Below are positions 24,818 through 35,668 of a stretch of DNA of 64,000 nucleotides, piece by piece (the stretch's first letter is position 1; each line of letters starts with the position of its first letter). The DNA is taken from NCBI GenBank assembly GCA_002221725.1, contig NJFT01000112.1, positions 1 to 64,000 on the forward strand, given 5' to 3'. Source of the DNA: Scedosporium boydii. Lineage: Eukaryota; Ascomycota; Sordariomycetes; Microascales; Microascaceae. The position numbers were made by a program, and so were the translations under genes. The notes beneath the pieces are model-generated. The model was not told where the DNA came from. It did not search any database and was given only the letters and a program-made list of their open reading frames with translations.

Positions 24818-25807
24818 CTATTTCCCAGATTCTACCTCCTCAGTCACAGATTGGAACCAACGTCGAAACTCCACCTCTTGCCGCTTGTAGCCCCGTACCT
24901 CGAGTGCTTGGCCCAGAAGCTTACTCCAGAGACTTGGGTTGTCAGTCTCGCATTCTAGATTGAAGGCTCTAATTGACGTCTTGGTGGCTACCCAGAATCG
25001 TGGGTAGTAGGCAGCGGACTCCCAATCAATGATACCGGCAACAGAGCCGGCTTCTGTTACCATAATATTTGTTGGCCCAAGATCAGCATGATAGAAGTGG
25101 AACATTGGGTCAATTTCTGGTGCGGGTTCGGTCGAGATATTTGCCATGTTGGCCCGCATCTCTTCGAGCGAGAACGGCCCGAGTAATCTTGGCAACCAGG
25201 TTGGATGCGATGGAGGAGGATGTTCCTGAAGCCACGGCTCACAAATTCCATATCCATTGATGGTTTCGAAGCGAGACGAGGTGTTGGTAGTCAACATAGT
25301 AATGAATCGGGCAACATCCTCAGCAATTTGCGTGCGTTGGGGTGAGGATAGTTGGGGCCATGCCTGATCCAATGTCTGTCCACTGACTCGCTTCGTAATG
25401 AGGAAGTTTCTGTTGATGTCATGGTCAATCCAACCGTACATAACCTCAGGAACAGGTATCTCGGGCGCCTTCTCCTTCACGAAGCGGATGTCCTCGGATA
25501 CAAGTTCCATCTCCTCAGGCCAGGCGTGGACCTTGAAGAAGGCTTGGCCAATGCGCCAGACGGCGGCTGAAGTTCCGGCAAGGTGGACTCTATCGATCTC
25601 GGCATCTCCTCCCTCTGTTGAGTCGTCTGGCTTCCTCTCACGTAGGTAGAATGTGCTTTCTGCATCTTGCCAGGCAACGAGTGCGCTAGCTGGTTTTGAT
25701 TCGGGGGATACGACCCTTTCACAGACCATCTTAGAGCCGATGTTCCATCGATTAGGGCTCATCTGGGCGATGGACAGCCCGATTGGAGGCGTCATCCTCA
25801 CTACCAT
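24818..25807 (-). CDS. APH-family phosphotransferase-like (aminoglycoside phosphotransferase/choline-kinase fold)
   Basis: 329 residues, single exon. I use the ATG at 25807, since the frame upstream has no earlier ATG; the ATG at 25795 is an alternative. The N-lobe has VWRIGQAFFKVHAW, whose Lys fits the ATP-binding position. The middle contains ITKRVSGQTLDQAWPQLS, typical of fungal APH proteins. The catalytic loop HADLGPTNIMV (His-x-Asp with the downstream Asn) and the metal-binding GIIDWESAAYYP are intact. It is likely an active small-molecule kinase. Fungal genomes carry many such genes and substrates are mostly unknown; resistance to antibiotics should not be assumed. No signal peptide. 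Confidence 0.88.
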   Translation of the reverse strand: MVVRMTPPIGLSIAQMSPNRWNIGSKMVCERVVSPESKPASALVAWQDAESTFYLRERKPDDSTEGGDAEIDRVHLAGTSAAVWRIGQAFFKVHAWPEEMELVSEDIRFVKEKAPEIPVPEVMYGWIDHDINRNFLITKRVSGQTLDQAWPQLSSPQRTQIAEDVARFITMLTTNTSSRFETINGYGICEPWLQEHPPPSHPTWLPRLLGPFSLEEMRANMANISTEPAPEIDPMFHFYHADLGPTNIMVTEAGSVAGIIDWESAAYYPRFWVATKTSIRAFNLECETDNPSLWSKLLGQALEVRGYKRQEVEFRRWFQSVTEEVESGK

Positions 25808-27928
25808 AGCATTAGCAAATAATAGCAGGATAACGCTTAAGTTTAAACATGCCAAAACATCGTCGCGAAATGTCAACTGTATCTGTTGCCTAAGTGATTC
25901 TAACCGCTTACGGATTGCGAATAAGATGTGGACAAGAAAAGGAGAGGGGCACCTGCGAGGATTGGGCTGAAACTTGGGCGTTTAAATAGCCACAAGCAAA
26001 CTTGCAATGCAGGGTATTCCTCCGTTCAAAGTAATACAACGGTCAATGACAATACGTTCTCCAAAGGCCAGGCTGTGGAACAAAATCTTGAAAGAGGAGC
26101 GCCCGAAGTGAGGGTTCGGTTCCCCTGACGAACGTCACACTGTGGCTGAAGGGAAGGGAGGGGGGCTCTTCCTGTCTCTCTTCTCGCTAGAACATCTCAA
26201 TCGCTCATGCCTCACGCAGTGTGTGAAAGTTTGAAGCACTCTTTGGAGAAGGATTGACAGAACTCGGGGAGTGTATTCGGCGTATTTTGCGGTTTTTCAG
26301 TAATAGAAAAGGTGCTGGAAGGTAAAGAGGATTGTTCAAGACGAGATGAGGACGGTTATCGGCGGCTCGTCTACATCGGGGATGTCTGACCGATCTCGTC
26401 GACGTAATGGAAAGATAGAGTTGATAACAGTTCTAAACACGGAGGACAAGACCGGAAGCTACCTTTAAGAGTTAAACAGACTTGCCCGAGCTATAGACAA
26501 CCCAAGCACTTGGTTGTCAAATGGACAAGAGTATATACATAGTCCCAAACCCTTGAAGATGGCGAAGACTTGTTGCAAGGACTTAAACCCTCCCCAAGGA
26601 CTAGACCCACAGCTATAGTCTTCTTCATCGACCAGTAAGCAGTTTGTCAGACAGGAACGGAGGCTGGCTGACCTTCCATTAGGGAAAGCTCGCCGGAGAA
26701 TTTGATCCTGGCGCGCCCCATCCTGGCGGGCCTAACTATTTGGGGAGGTTTGTGCAGATTCATAAAACATGGCCTTGATTGAGCTCGCATAGTTCGTGCA
26801 CTCACCAACGAACGGCCTTGGTTTTGTGGCATCAGATTGATGAATCCTCCTCCCCCTCCCCCTCCTCCTCCTATCGGGGCTCTCCAAGCTCTTCAGACTC
26901 GCTCGTGTATGATGCTGTGCTTTCCTTACTTTCCTTCCCCACATCGTGATGGCATTTCCGGCATTCCCAATATCATAGAGAATAAAGTTCATCGGTAGCC
27001 CCGCGATCCGCCCGGGGTGGAGATGGGAAGGGAACAAGTCCTCTCCCTAAGAGGCGATGGAGGAAATCCTCGGACATGGGTGGATGGGCTGGCTCACCGA
27101 GAGCATCCCTGACATCCCTGACACAGACTCCGTCGATCATAATCCCAGCCATCTCTAAGCGAGATAGGAGCACCTCCTCACAACCAAACATTCAATCCAT
27201 ACCTGTATCCCTCGATTCCATGACCAGCACGCAGCAGTCTCTACAGGAAAGTGACCGGGTTCCTACACAGTGTGAGATCCATCGGCGTACTCCCCGAGTA
27301 CACTGCACAGTACAGTACATCGGCACACAGTAATCGGTATGACAGAATCAAATGCCAAGTGTGCTTCGTACTTCGTAGTCGCTGTGGGAGATGCGCGGGG
27401 GTTTCCGCTTCGAAAATACCGAACTGACGCTCGCGATGCCTTTCGATGTGGTGATGCAAAAGCGGGTGGAAGACAATCCACCACAAAATATGGGCGGGCT
27501 CGGCATCATATATTTATGGAGATCGGGTGAGCCAGACCAGGCTGACCAATGGTTTTCTTTTTATTTCTTTTCTTTAATTCTTTTCGAACGATTCTACCTT
27601 TTTTTCCCCCATTCATTGAAACCCGCATTGATACAAGGTGGGTGTGTGTGTTGACCGGTCAGATCGGATCAGGCTGCAAAATCCTCCCTGCCCATCATCC
27701 CACACCGGAGCTACGGATCCGTGGACCGTCTCTGTAGGGTCGGCCCAGCCACACCGGTTTCTCGAATGGCATTGCTCCCCTTCTTACTCTATCCGATTAT
27801 TATTGATCCTTCTATAGATTTCTATCCGTGTATCATTTCCCTCATTTCCTCCGTGTCTATGGGACTGGATACCCTGTGTCCATAACCTTAATATCCGGGT
27901 CTATTCCTCTTCCCCTTTCTCTGATATA
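25808..27928. other. Intergenic, no gene seen
   Basis: Promoter side of the APH-like gene and 3' side of the HPP gene. It contains a C/T-rich tract at 26849-26873 and TACTTCGTA at 27369-27377 with an abutting partial copy. Open frames of at most about 100 codons lack motifs. Confidence 0.5.
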
Positions 27929-28963
27929 TCACCGATGTGCTGCCTTTGGCACCTGCGACACCTCCCCAAACTCTATCGCAGAGGCATTAAAGAAATTAGA
28001 ATCACGATTCTTTGGAAGAATCGTCTCCATCTCCTTCTTCGGCGACCACCAGTAAACAGGATACTGCTTCTGGATATTATTAATGAGCAGAGCCACCGTG
28101 AACATGAGGATGCAGCTTAAAAGCACAAGCGGGACGAAATGCCACCCCAATTTGATGCAATTCTCATCGACCACCGCGATGAGGGCCGTGGCGCCGGCCG
28201 GGGGGTGAACGGTGCCAGTGATACCCATCAACACCGTGGCGACGGCGCAGGATAGGGCACCGCCGATGAAGCGGACGGAGTGGTGGTTCGGGAGCATGCC
28301 GAAGAGTTTGGACATGCTGACGCCGAGGATGGAGGCGATGATTTGGGAGCAGATGATGTTTCGGGGCTGCGCGAAGGGGGATTGGATGGCTTGGAATTCT
28401 AGGACGGCAGCCGCACCCTTTTGAGGTTTTTACTCCTCAGTTAGCACGGTTTTTTTTCTTTTTCTTTTTTTATTCACTGGAAAGAGTGGAAAACTTACGA
28501 AGCTAGCTACGATCACGGGAGCCCCATTCTCGAAGAACATGGGGATATGCTGCGTCAACACGGCAATCAGGCTAATCGAGCACACGATGCCCACGAACGC
28601 CCAAAACAGGTCCAAGATCGGATGCACGCGCGCCGGGGGCGTTCTCCGATGACCCAGAAAGTGTGATATGGCGTAAGGAAGGCCGGAATGCACCCTTGAC
28701 AGGCATCCGACCTCCTCCTCTACATGGGGATGGGATTCGGCGCGGCTAGGACGTCGTAATATATGCGGCGGGTCCTCCAGTCCATTCTGCTTGGTCTCGT
28801 CCAGATCGTTCAGGTCGCCAGGTCTGCTTTTATTGCTGTGGGAACTCGGGGGCGGCAAAGGTGTGATGGAATCTAGGGAGGAGTAGGAGGTGGAAATATT
28901 TGTGGTGATGCCGCGGATTGGAGTCCCTGCAATCGACGGAGGTTTGGTTGGTAGATGGCGCAT
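27929..28963 (-). CDS. HPP-family integral membrane protein
   Basis: Two exons (28963-28499 and 28417-27929, 81-bp intron, phase 0) give 317 residues. The first 100 residues are Ser/Pro-rich and cytosolic. Then come hydrophobic segments (DLFWAFVGIVCSISLIAVL, VIVASFGAAAVLEF, NIICSQIIASILGVSM, SVRFIGGALSCAVATVLMGI, FVPLVLLSCILMFTVALLI). The family signature GTVHPPAGATAL, which names the HPP domain, is intact. Bacterial and plastid HPP proteins have been linked to nitrite transport; for fungal homologues the function is not established. The short C-terminal tail starts with a YPVYWW segment common in the family. Confidence 0.9.
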
Positions 28964-31025
28964 GTCGGCAGACTAGGGACAGGGAGGGAGGAGGTTGAGG
29001 CTGCAAATGGCTAACCCATGATCAGGATGACCTGAGCCGAACATGGACATTTGGGGGGGGGGGGACGGTCGGTGATGTAGTGCAGATATCTCGGGGCCGA
29101 TTTAGCTTTCTCGGGGCTTCGGGGTTGTGGGGAGGAGGGAAAAACAGATCCAAGGCCCGGTTAACGGCAACCGGAGGAAGAGGACGGTGGCCGGAGTCAC
29201 TGGATCGGATCGGAGATGTCCAATGGGCCAAACCGCAAGTGTGGTGGACAGAATCCCCTTTGCCAGAGTATTACCCCCAGCGAAAAGGGAAGGTCCGGGT
29301 TTAATAGGAAGGGGCGGAAAAGACATTTTTGTGGCATCGGGTGCCGTTTAAGAGTGGCTTTTCTATGCTTTCATCACTCGGAATTTTTATGCCATTTTCC
29401 ATGAGGGCACAACTTGGTCCTCGGGTAATGAAGAAAATATCAAGTAATGGGAATTACTAGCTCCACAGTCCAGGTCCTTTTGGTGGCATCAGAGGCGGTG
29501 TTCTACGGGAATATTTCGTGTGCGAAGGGGGAAAGGGGGAAAATCCTGCGATGTTGTGGTTTTGATATCTCCGCGGAGGTTGGAAACATTTTGTAAGTGG
29601 GCAGATCAAATGGTGGTTGATCTGGATCTGATCCAATTCATTCAGTGGACATTGTTTGTTGAGGTCAACTAGCATCGGGTGGTCACAGGCCACCCCAGCG
29701 CTAAAACTTGTACCGGTCCAGCGGCAACCTTTCTCATTTGTACTCAACGTGGATATCAATGATCCAAAGTCGAGGAGGGTTTGACCGGGCACGGGAAAAC
29801 ATTGATCAATGGAGCCGTTGAACGGTTCGAGGAAACTGCTCCTTATTATGTGATCACCCCAGACTGTTTTTTCTTCTCAGGAGCTCTTTCCGAGTTCTAG
29901 CGTACTAGAGTAGTACACTAAGACAAGATTACGAACGGTGCAGCGAACTAGTGTAGTAACAGAATCTTGAGGCAGCTGATGACTCCTTCCCCACTCTTCC
30001 AAGAGGTACCTGGTAGATTATTACGAGGGAGGCGTTTTCGGAAAGAACAAGGAATCAACGAACGTTGCAGGGAGCGACCAGGCTTCGTGGACGGCAATCC
30101 CAGGCCCAGAACCACGGCAGATCTCAAGTTCAAAAGAGATCTGCATCAAATGCAACATCAATCAATCTTTGCCTCGCTCGTGCCTTACCTCAGATCAACC
30201 AGTCAAGACGGCAATCCATCCCACACGGCTTTGGCCACCTCATTCCTCAACTGAGCCACAGTCTTGGCTGATGCCGCCAAGGTCGGTTATCTGCGTCAAT
30301 GAATCAGCAAAATTGAAATTCGATTGTCTCCAGCAGCATTCCTGTCTGTGTTTTTCCACCTCTGTGTCGGGGATACCACAGAATCGGCGATTAATGGGCT
30401 TTATTTATCCCTTGTCCCCTCCCTCCGGACTCGTGAACGCCATCTCGGGTGGAGATGGCACCATTTCTTGCCCTTGATGCAGGTCCAGGGGTTGCATTCG
30501 GCTTCCCGAGAATGTGGTCTCCGGTCGAATCGCCACCAGCCCACCCGGGAGTCGCCGCAGAACACCACCTCACACCGGATTAACCTAGGAAATAAATTTT
30601 GGAGGAGGCAAATAAGAAGGAGAAAAAATGGAAATAAAAAAAAAAACGAAGAACGAACCCTATAACACCACCGAACACTCTAGCCAAGTGGGACGAGAAT
30701 ACTGGGGAGACCCCTAGGGCACCAATTTTTGCTGTTTCCAACGGTCAATCTCCCCAGGTCCGCGGAGTTCCGTTCGCAAGTGTGGAGAGCTTCATGTGCG
30801 GAGATAAGATGATCTAGCATCTTAAACCCGGTCAGCTTCCATGTGATGTCAGAGAGTCAGGCACTTCATCACATCACTACTACGGAGATCTAACTCGGTT
30901 TAATCACTGTGGGTGAAAAGCATCGTTACGATTACCCCTCTATATTTATCAGTTCTTTACGTGCGGTAGACATTGTCTCCTCTTCCTCTCTCTCTCTCTG
31001 TCTCTCAGCTTTTCCCTCACCACAA
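28964..31025. other. Intergenic, no gene seen
   Basis: Promoter side of the HPP gene and 3' side of the kinase-like gene. It holds a G12 homopolymer at 29053-29064, an A-rich run near 30640 and a (CT)n tract near 30975-31005. Open frames look random. Confidence 0.5.
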
Positions 31026-31838
31026 TTAACATCGCGTGCACCTCCACAGCTCCAACCTCGAACCCTCGCCGGGTTGAAACAGAGCTCTTACTCCGGTGGC
31101 AACAGCCGCTGAATCAAAGCTTCCCTTCCAACATTCCGTGATGACATCGCCAAGTGGCACGCTTCTCACGTCAGGATATTTGCCATCCTCAAGAAGCCTT
31201 TCGATCTCATGATCTTCAAGGCCCTGGTGGGGCTGCATGCCGGTCACTATCTCATACATGGTCGATCCGAGTGAGTGGATCTCAGCACAAATGGTAGGTT
31301 GCAGGTATTCGCTTCGGTCAGGATGACGGTATCCAGCTTCCGCGACAACGGTGGCCGCTTGGCCATCAATAGACGACCCTGCAAAATCACAGAGTAGAAC
31401 ATTGCGCGCCGAGTCTATTAAGATATTCCGCCCAGACAGGTTAGCATGGCGCACGTTGCTCTGGTGAACGTGCTCGAGAACTTCCGCAACATCATGGCAC
31501 CACTTGATTCGCTCCTCCAAAGTAGCCGTGCCGCCGTTCTTGTAGTATTCTCGAAGACTGTCATGCATGGCTCGTTTGAGATAGATGCCATATTCGTCCA
31601 TCTTGACAACGGGTACAATATTTTTGTGCATGCCTAGGCGACGGTATACACGCTTTTCGATCTCGTGTGCTGTCAGGTACATGTCGAGAGGAATGGGTAC
31701 CTTCAATACCTCGCCTGGCCGGTCTGGCATTGTGTAGAGAGCGCTGTACCCCGCTGCCAGTAAGAATTCTGCACCTTCAGGATATTTTAAGATAAGAAGT
31801 GGTGCCGTTTCGAGGCATTTGTCGGATTGGGAGGGCAT
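31026..31838 (-). CDS. Protein-kinase-like protein with substituted catalytic Asp (HAN for HRD)
   Basis: 270 residues from the ATG at 31838. The kinase fold is readable: Gly-poor N-lobe (LLAAGYSALYT), beta-3 Lys 46 (GEVLKVPI), alpha-C Glu (AHEIEKRVYRRL), catalytic loop at 131-138 reading HANLSGRN, and the metal-binding DFA (151-153) in place of DFG. Later come GYRHPDRSE and the F-helix-like IHSLGSTMYEIVTG. In related fungal single-domain kinases the loop normally reads HCDxSxRN or similar, so the proton-accepting Asp is Asn 133 here. It may be a pseudokinase or a slowly active kinase. The C-terminus is short. It is divergently arranged with the SDR at 32405, sharing a 566-bp promoter region. 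Confidence 0.8.
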   Translation of the reverse strand: MPSQSDKCLETAPLLILKYPEGAEFLLAAGYSALYTMPDRPGEVLKVPIPLDMYLTAHEIEKRVYRRLGMHKNIVPVVKMDEYGIYLKRAMHDSLREYYKNGGTATLEERIKWCHDVAEVLEHVHQSNVRHANLSGRNILIDSARNVLLCDFAGSSIDGQAATVVAEAGYRHPDRSEYLQPTICAEIHSLGSTMYEIVTGMQPHQGLEDHEIERLLEDGKYPDVRSVPLGDVITECWKGSFDSAAVATGVRALFQPGEGSRLELWRCTRC

Positions 31839-32404
31839 GTCGTCGATATTTTGACGAAGGCTGTTAGGAAGCAAGCAGGATAATGTTGTAGCATGGACGA
31901 AGTAGAAGACTACTGCTCGGTGCAATATTACAGCTCGGCTCCTAAACGAGCTTAAAAAAGCTAGTAGTCGTTAGGACATATCGCGACTGCACGATGATAG
32001 CCGCGGCGCAAAGTCCGGTTTATGAGAATGGAGTTCGTCGGAGGGCAGTCCACAAGCCCCAGTCGCCTATCACCGGCCGGCACCGGGGTCTCGGAGATTT
32101 AGAGGGTCGTGGCAATAACGCGGACTTAGTCCGCTATCTCCCGCGGCCTCCTTCAAAGTAATAATCTTAAAAGGTGCCGAAAAGAATGTGGATGATGAGG
32201 GGAGAACGGTGCGATGCGGTCGGCATCTTGATTATTTGGGGTCATGTCACAGCCACCACAGCCACCAAAGAACTTCACTGACGAGTATCAATGGTATGAC
32301 CAAGCACCTATAAAACTGATGGCACTCATTCATCATCCAGTTCCTAATCTCAAGATTAATTGAAACCCGCCATTGACCAGTGCCCATAAGAAATACCCAC
32401 CATC
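31839..32404. other. Divergent promoter region (kinase-like / SDR)
   Basis: 566 bp between two start codons facing away from each other. It contains GC-rich stretches near 32060-32150 and the TATA-like box given separately. Confidence 0.6.
32309..32315 (+). promoter_or_regulatory. Putative TATA box of the SDR gene
   Basis: TATAAAA, 90-96 bp before the ATG at 32405. Confidence 0.6.
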
Positions 32405-33175
32405 ATGTCCACGACTCTCATTTTCGGCGGCAGCGGCAAAGTCGCCCGTCACCTCACCAAGCTCCTTTCCGCCGAGCCCGGCGCCACCGTCTACAGCGTC
32501 ATCCGCAACCCCGCTCAAATACCGGAGCTTGAGGAGCTCGGCGCCAACCCCATCGTCCAATCCATCGAGGACACCTTCGTGACCGAGATCACGGCCACCA
32601 TTGAACACACGGCGCCTGACGCTGTCGTGTGGTCTGCCGGCGTGGGCGGTGGAAACCCCCAGCGCACGAGGGCCGTGGATCATGAAGGTGCCATTAAGGT
32701 CTTTGATGCGTATGCTGCGGCAGCGACGGGGAAGCCGAAGAGGTTCATCATGGTTAGCGCTTTTGATGTGAGGGATCGGGAGGGGAAGCCGGTCCCGGAT
32801 TGGTATAAGCCTGAGGATATGAAGAGGAGCGATGCTGTGTGGAATGCTATTGGTATTTATATGAAGGCTAAGTTTGAGGCTGACAAGGACCTTGTTTTGA
32901 ATAATAAGAGGCGGGGGCTTGAGTATACGATTGTTCGACCCGGATCTCTGTCGAATGAGCTGGGCACGGGCAGGATTCGCGCTGGGAAGATTGGTATGTC
33001 CGGGGATATCCCGAGGGAGGACGTCGCGGGGGTTATTCTTGCTTGCTTGAGGAACAAGGATACAATTGGGCTTGCCTTTGATGTTCTTGGACCTGGGGAG
33101 GGGGATTTGTCGATTTCAGAGGCTGTTGCCAAGGTTGCAAAGAACAAGGAGGATACCTTTGAGGGACATTACTAG
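32405..33175 (+). CDS. Atypical short-chain dehydrogenase / NAD(P)-binding protein (YwnB/NmrA-like)
   Basis: 256 residues, single exon, start in CACCATCATG context. The Rossmann motif sits at the very N-terminus (TLIFGGSGKVARHL), followed by VIRNPAQ with an Arg that favours NADP(H). VVWSAGVGGG and RFIMVSAFDVR form the central strands. The YMKAKFEAD segment carries a Tyr and Lys spaced like an SDR active site. YTIVRPGSLSNE is the usual strand-6 motif of NAD(P)H-binding atypical SDRs. Length matches the small fungal NAD(P)-binding-domain proteins related to yeast YLR290/YwnB-like families. Cytosolic; substrate unknown. Confidence 0.88.
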   Translation: MSTTLIFGGSGKVARHLTKLLSAEPGATVYSVIRNPAQIPELEELGANPIVQSIEDTFVTEITATIEHTAPDAVVWSAGVGGGNPQRTRAVDHEGAIKVFDAYAAAATGKPKRFIMVSAFDVRDREGKPVPDWYKPEDMKRSDAVWNAIGIYMKAKFEADKDLVLNNKRRGLEYTIVRPGSLSNELGTGRIRAGKIGMSGDIPREDVAGVILACLRNKDTIGLAFDVLGPGEGDLSISEAVAKVAKNKEDTFEGHY

Positions 33176-33692
33176 ATTTGATCTTTGATGGGACAGCCTT
33201 GGTCTAACATAAAGAACGAAACGAGAAAGACGAGTCTATAAAATCAGCTCCTTCTCTGAAAGGCCCTGTTTACATCCATGTACGGCCCCCAAGGCCAGAT
33301 TCGACAATGTTTGTGACGTCGACGAGCAACCAAAAGCTTGCATTACCATATCTTGGGAATACCAATCCGAACCATACTACCATCGGTATATCGGAACGTC
33401 AACACAAATAAGGAATTCCGGGATAGTATTATGCCATTAATCCATCGGGTTAATAGATCTACGAAACACAAAGGGGCCACAACCATCCAAACACATCCCG
33501 TCGTCTCACTTTTCGTGACACCTCAATTTAGCCAGATGCCAACAAAGCTGAAAACCCAAGAAAATCCATGCTGTCCCCAGCCCCGTGAAGACTTTCCCTC
33601 CTCTTCGAACATCACCTCCCATTCCAGGAAATGTGGGAACCGGCCAAGAATCGTCAACGCCGAAAACTCTGCTCCTCGAAAGGTATACCGAC
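33176..33692. other. Intergenic, no gene seen
   Basis: SDR 3' flank and promoter of the small membrane protein. No motif noted. Confidence 0.5.
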
Positions 33693-34224
33693 ATGGCGAG
33701 AGCTTCCAGAATCTCGGTAGTCGGGCTCGTGCAAGTTGCGCTGCATCTCGCGAGCGTGCTGCTTGCGATTGCGGCGCTGGGGACGTTGATTTGGAATGCT
33801 ATGAGGGTTTCGAATGCGGTTACGCTTGTTCTCGCATTTATTGCTGTGGGTTCTGACGCTTGCCTTTTTTTCCCTCCGAAGTGATAAAATTCGTAACTGA
33901 CGAGGAAATTAGGCGTGTTGGGTCACTATCTTTGGGATTGTGGAGGCAGTCATGCTCCTTGGCAGGAAAGATCCAAGGAATCGCCTCCGAGAGCTACGGC
34001 CGGCCTGTTTTATCTTCTTCCACGTCTTCACAATTCTGTTGATCGTCGGCGGGTGCGTCCTGATGGCGTTTACGGACTGGGAGCGGACCGGAGTGGCCGG
34101 CGTCAATACGGATGCTTCTGTGCCGGAGAGGGCGGTGGAGAGTACGACGTTTGCGATCCCGATGATTCTTTTGGGGATAGTTGGGTATGTTCTCCTCGTC
34201 CGGTTCTTCCTTAGATGTGGCTAA
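33693..34224 (+). CDS. Small four-helix membrane protein, unknown function
   Basis: Exon 1 is 33693-33845 and exon 2 begins at 33913 (donor GTGGGT, phase 0). Reading on without a further intron stops at 34224, giving about 154 residues. Hydrophobic segments are VQVALHLASVLLAIAALGTLIW, AVTLVLAFIAACWVTIFGIVEAVMLL, CFIFFHVFTILLIVGGCVLM and FAIPMILLGIVGYVLLVRFF. The layout, with an R/K-rich loop after the second helix and a longer loop before the fourth, resembles small MARVEL-like or uncharacterised fungal four-helix proteins; I do not recognise a family. A GTATGT donor at the end of helix four could instead splice to 34235 and alter the last residues. The start context (ccgacATGGC) is acceptable. 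Confidence 0.6.
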
Positions 34225-34786
34225 TTCTAGTTTAGGGGATTCCATGTTGCGCTATCGGTTTTGTCGTGCGTTGATTATCGGTTGAGTCGACGAGAAAATA
34301 GGAGAAGTTGGAGATGAGGCCTCCGAGCTGGGGCTCGGAGGGTGAACGAGTCGCGGGGGGATTCAAAATGGGTTCTTTATCTCAGAAGAACAAGACATAA
34401 TCCTTAATCGAACAGTAGTGATGGTTTCTGCGGAGGGCTATGCCACAGAGCCGCCATGGATTGATTCCATTGAGAGAGAGAGACAAAGGTTGCCCAGACG
34501 GAACAAAGATAATAATCAACGAAGAGAATCCTGTCTTCTTTGCGATCCTGCTGGGGTTTAAAGAAACAAGGCCATGAATGGAGATTTTGCAATCCACGGC
34601 CGCTCTCTCGGCTTCAAAGCTGACAATGACTCTGGCGAGCATTTAAGACTCGGCAACGCAATAGTAGACATCCCAGGTCGACTGACAATCTACCCATTCT
34701 CTTCGACAACAATACCAATCGTCATACTAGAGCACTACTCCCTCACGCAAAGGAACCAATCCGAGCTTACAACGAAAAAGCCAGCG
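34225..34786. other. Intergenic / possible 5' leader
   Basis: Upstream of the zincin-like gene. An in-frame ATG at 34574 would extend that protein by 71 residues of non-descript sequence, which I treat as leader. Confidence 0.45.
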
Positions 34787-35668
34787 ATGAGCTACCGTTT
34801 GGATATCGACCTTGGAGACGCTCAGAACGACAATCCCTACCACCGCTACGGCCGTCCGCGAAAGGTCGAGCGGCTCCTTCAAGTCCTCGCAAGCTTTCAT
34901 ACACGTCAATACGAAAATGGCCACGACGCCACTCACCAAACAATTCCTCCAGAAAGGAAGACAATCCGCCGGCGCGACGCCCGCCGTGCTCTCAGATCCA
35001 TGAGCTACCCCTTGCCCAAGCTCGTCCAGCTCGCCTGCGACTCCTTCCGCCGCCCCGGCGAGCGTCGCAACGTGCAAGACCGGGCGCGGAAGAGCATGCA
35101 CACTCTGATGATCAGGTGGCTCACGGGCAGCAAACGAGGGAATCCGCGCAAGTTCTCGGACTGGAACCTGACAAAATTCGCCGAGTACGCCGACACGTAT
35201 TTTTTCATGGGCACGATTTTCGGAACACACATACATAGGCTATACACAGCCCTCAGCAACTGGGAAACACGCATGTGGATTCTTGGTATAGGGGATGGCA
35301 AGCGCGAAATCTTGAGCCACACGTTCAAGGACTCGCGGGACCATGTCCATATGTGCGTGAATCTTCCGGCTTTCCGGAACCAACCGCTAGACATGCGTCC
35401 ATTCTTTCCCCTCATCACGACGCTCCTCCATGAGCTCTGCCACGTCTATCTCATGTCGTATGGGTGCTACTGCAGAGAAGAGTGTACTGAGAAGATACCG
35501 AGATGGCATGGGTTCAGCCACCATGGAATGTGCTGGGTAACACTGTTTGGCATGGTTGTGCGCGAAATTCGCGAGTGGGATCCGCGGCTTGCGGAGTTCG
35601 GCCACGGCGTGAATACGTATTACGTCTCCGCTGGAGATGTTCAGAAGAGACGGAAGAGCGCGAAGTGA
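34787..35668 (+). CDS. SprT-like / zincin metallopeptidase-like protein
   Basis: 293 residues from the ATG at 34787 (MSYRLDIDLG). A basic N-terminal half (about 50-125) has many Arg residues. The zincin motif HELCH is at 215-219 (ITTLLHELCHVYLM), and a candidate third metal ligand lies in GFSHHGMCW (about 242-250). HExxH followed about 25-30 residues later by a His in a short motif is the arrangement of SprT-like (Spartan) domains, and fungal genomes carry several divergent SprT-like paralogues. Several Cys between the motifs (YGCYCREEC) may bind a structural metal. The stop codon TGA (35666-35668) overlaps the ATG of the next ORF by one base. A true SprT role in DNA-protein crosslink repair is not shown. 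Confidence 0.7.
   Translation: MSYRLDIDLGDAQNDNPYHRYGRPRKVERLLQVLASFHTRQYENGHDATHQTIPPERKTIRRRDARRALRSMSYPLPKLVQLACDSFRRPGERRNVQDRARKSMHTLMIRWLTGSKRGNPRKFSDWNLTKFAEYADTYFFMGTIFGTHIHRLYTALSNWETRMWILGIGDGKREILSHTFKDSRDHVHMCVNLPAFRNQPLDMRPFFPLITTLLHELCHVYLMSYGCYCREECTEKIPRWHGFSHHGMCWVTLFGMVVREIREWDPRLAEFGHGVNTYYVSAGDVQKRRKSAK

Noticed and set aside
34574..34786. 71-residue N-terminal extension of the SprT-like protein
   Set aside because: In frame with an ATG, but composition looks like leader sequence; the start at 34787 is preferred.
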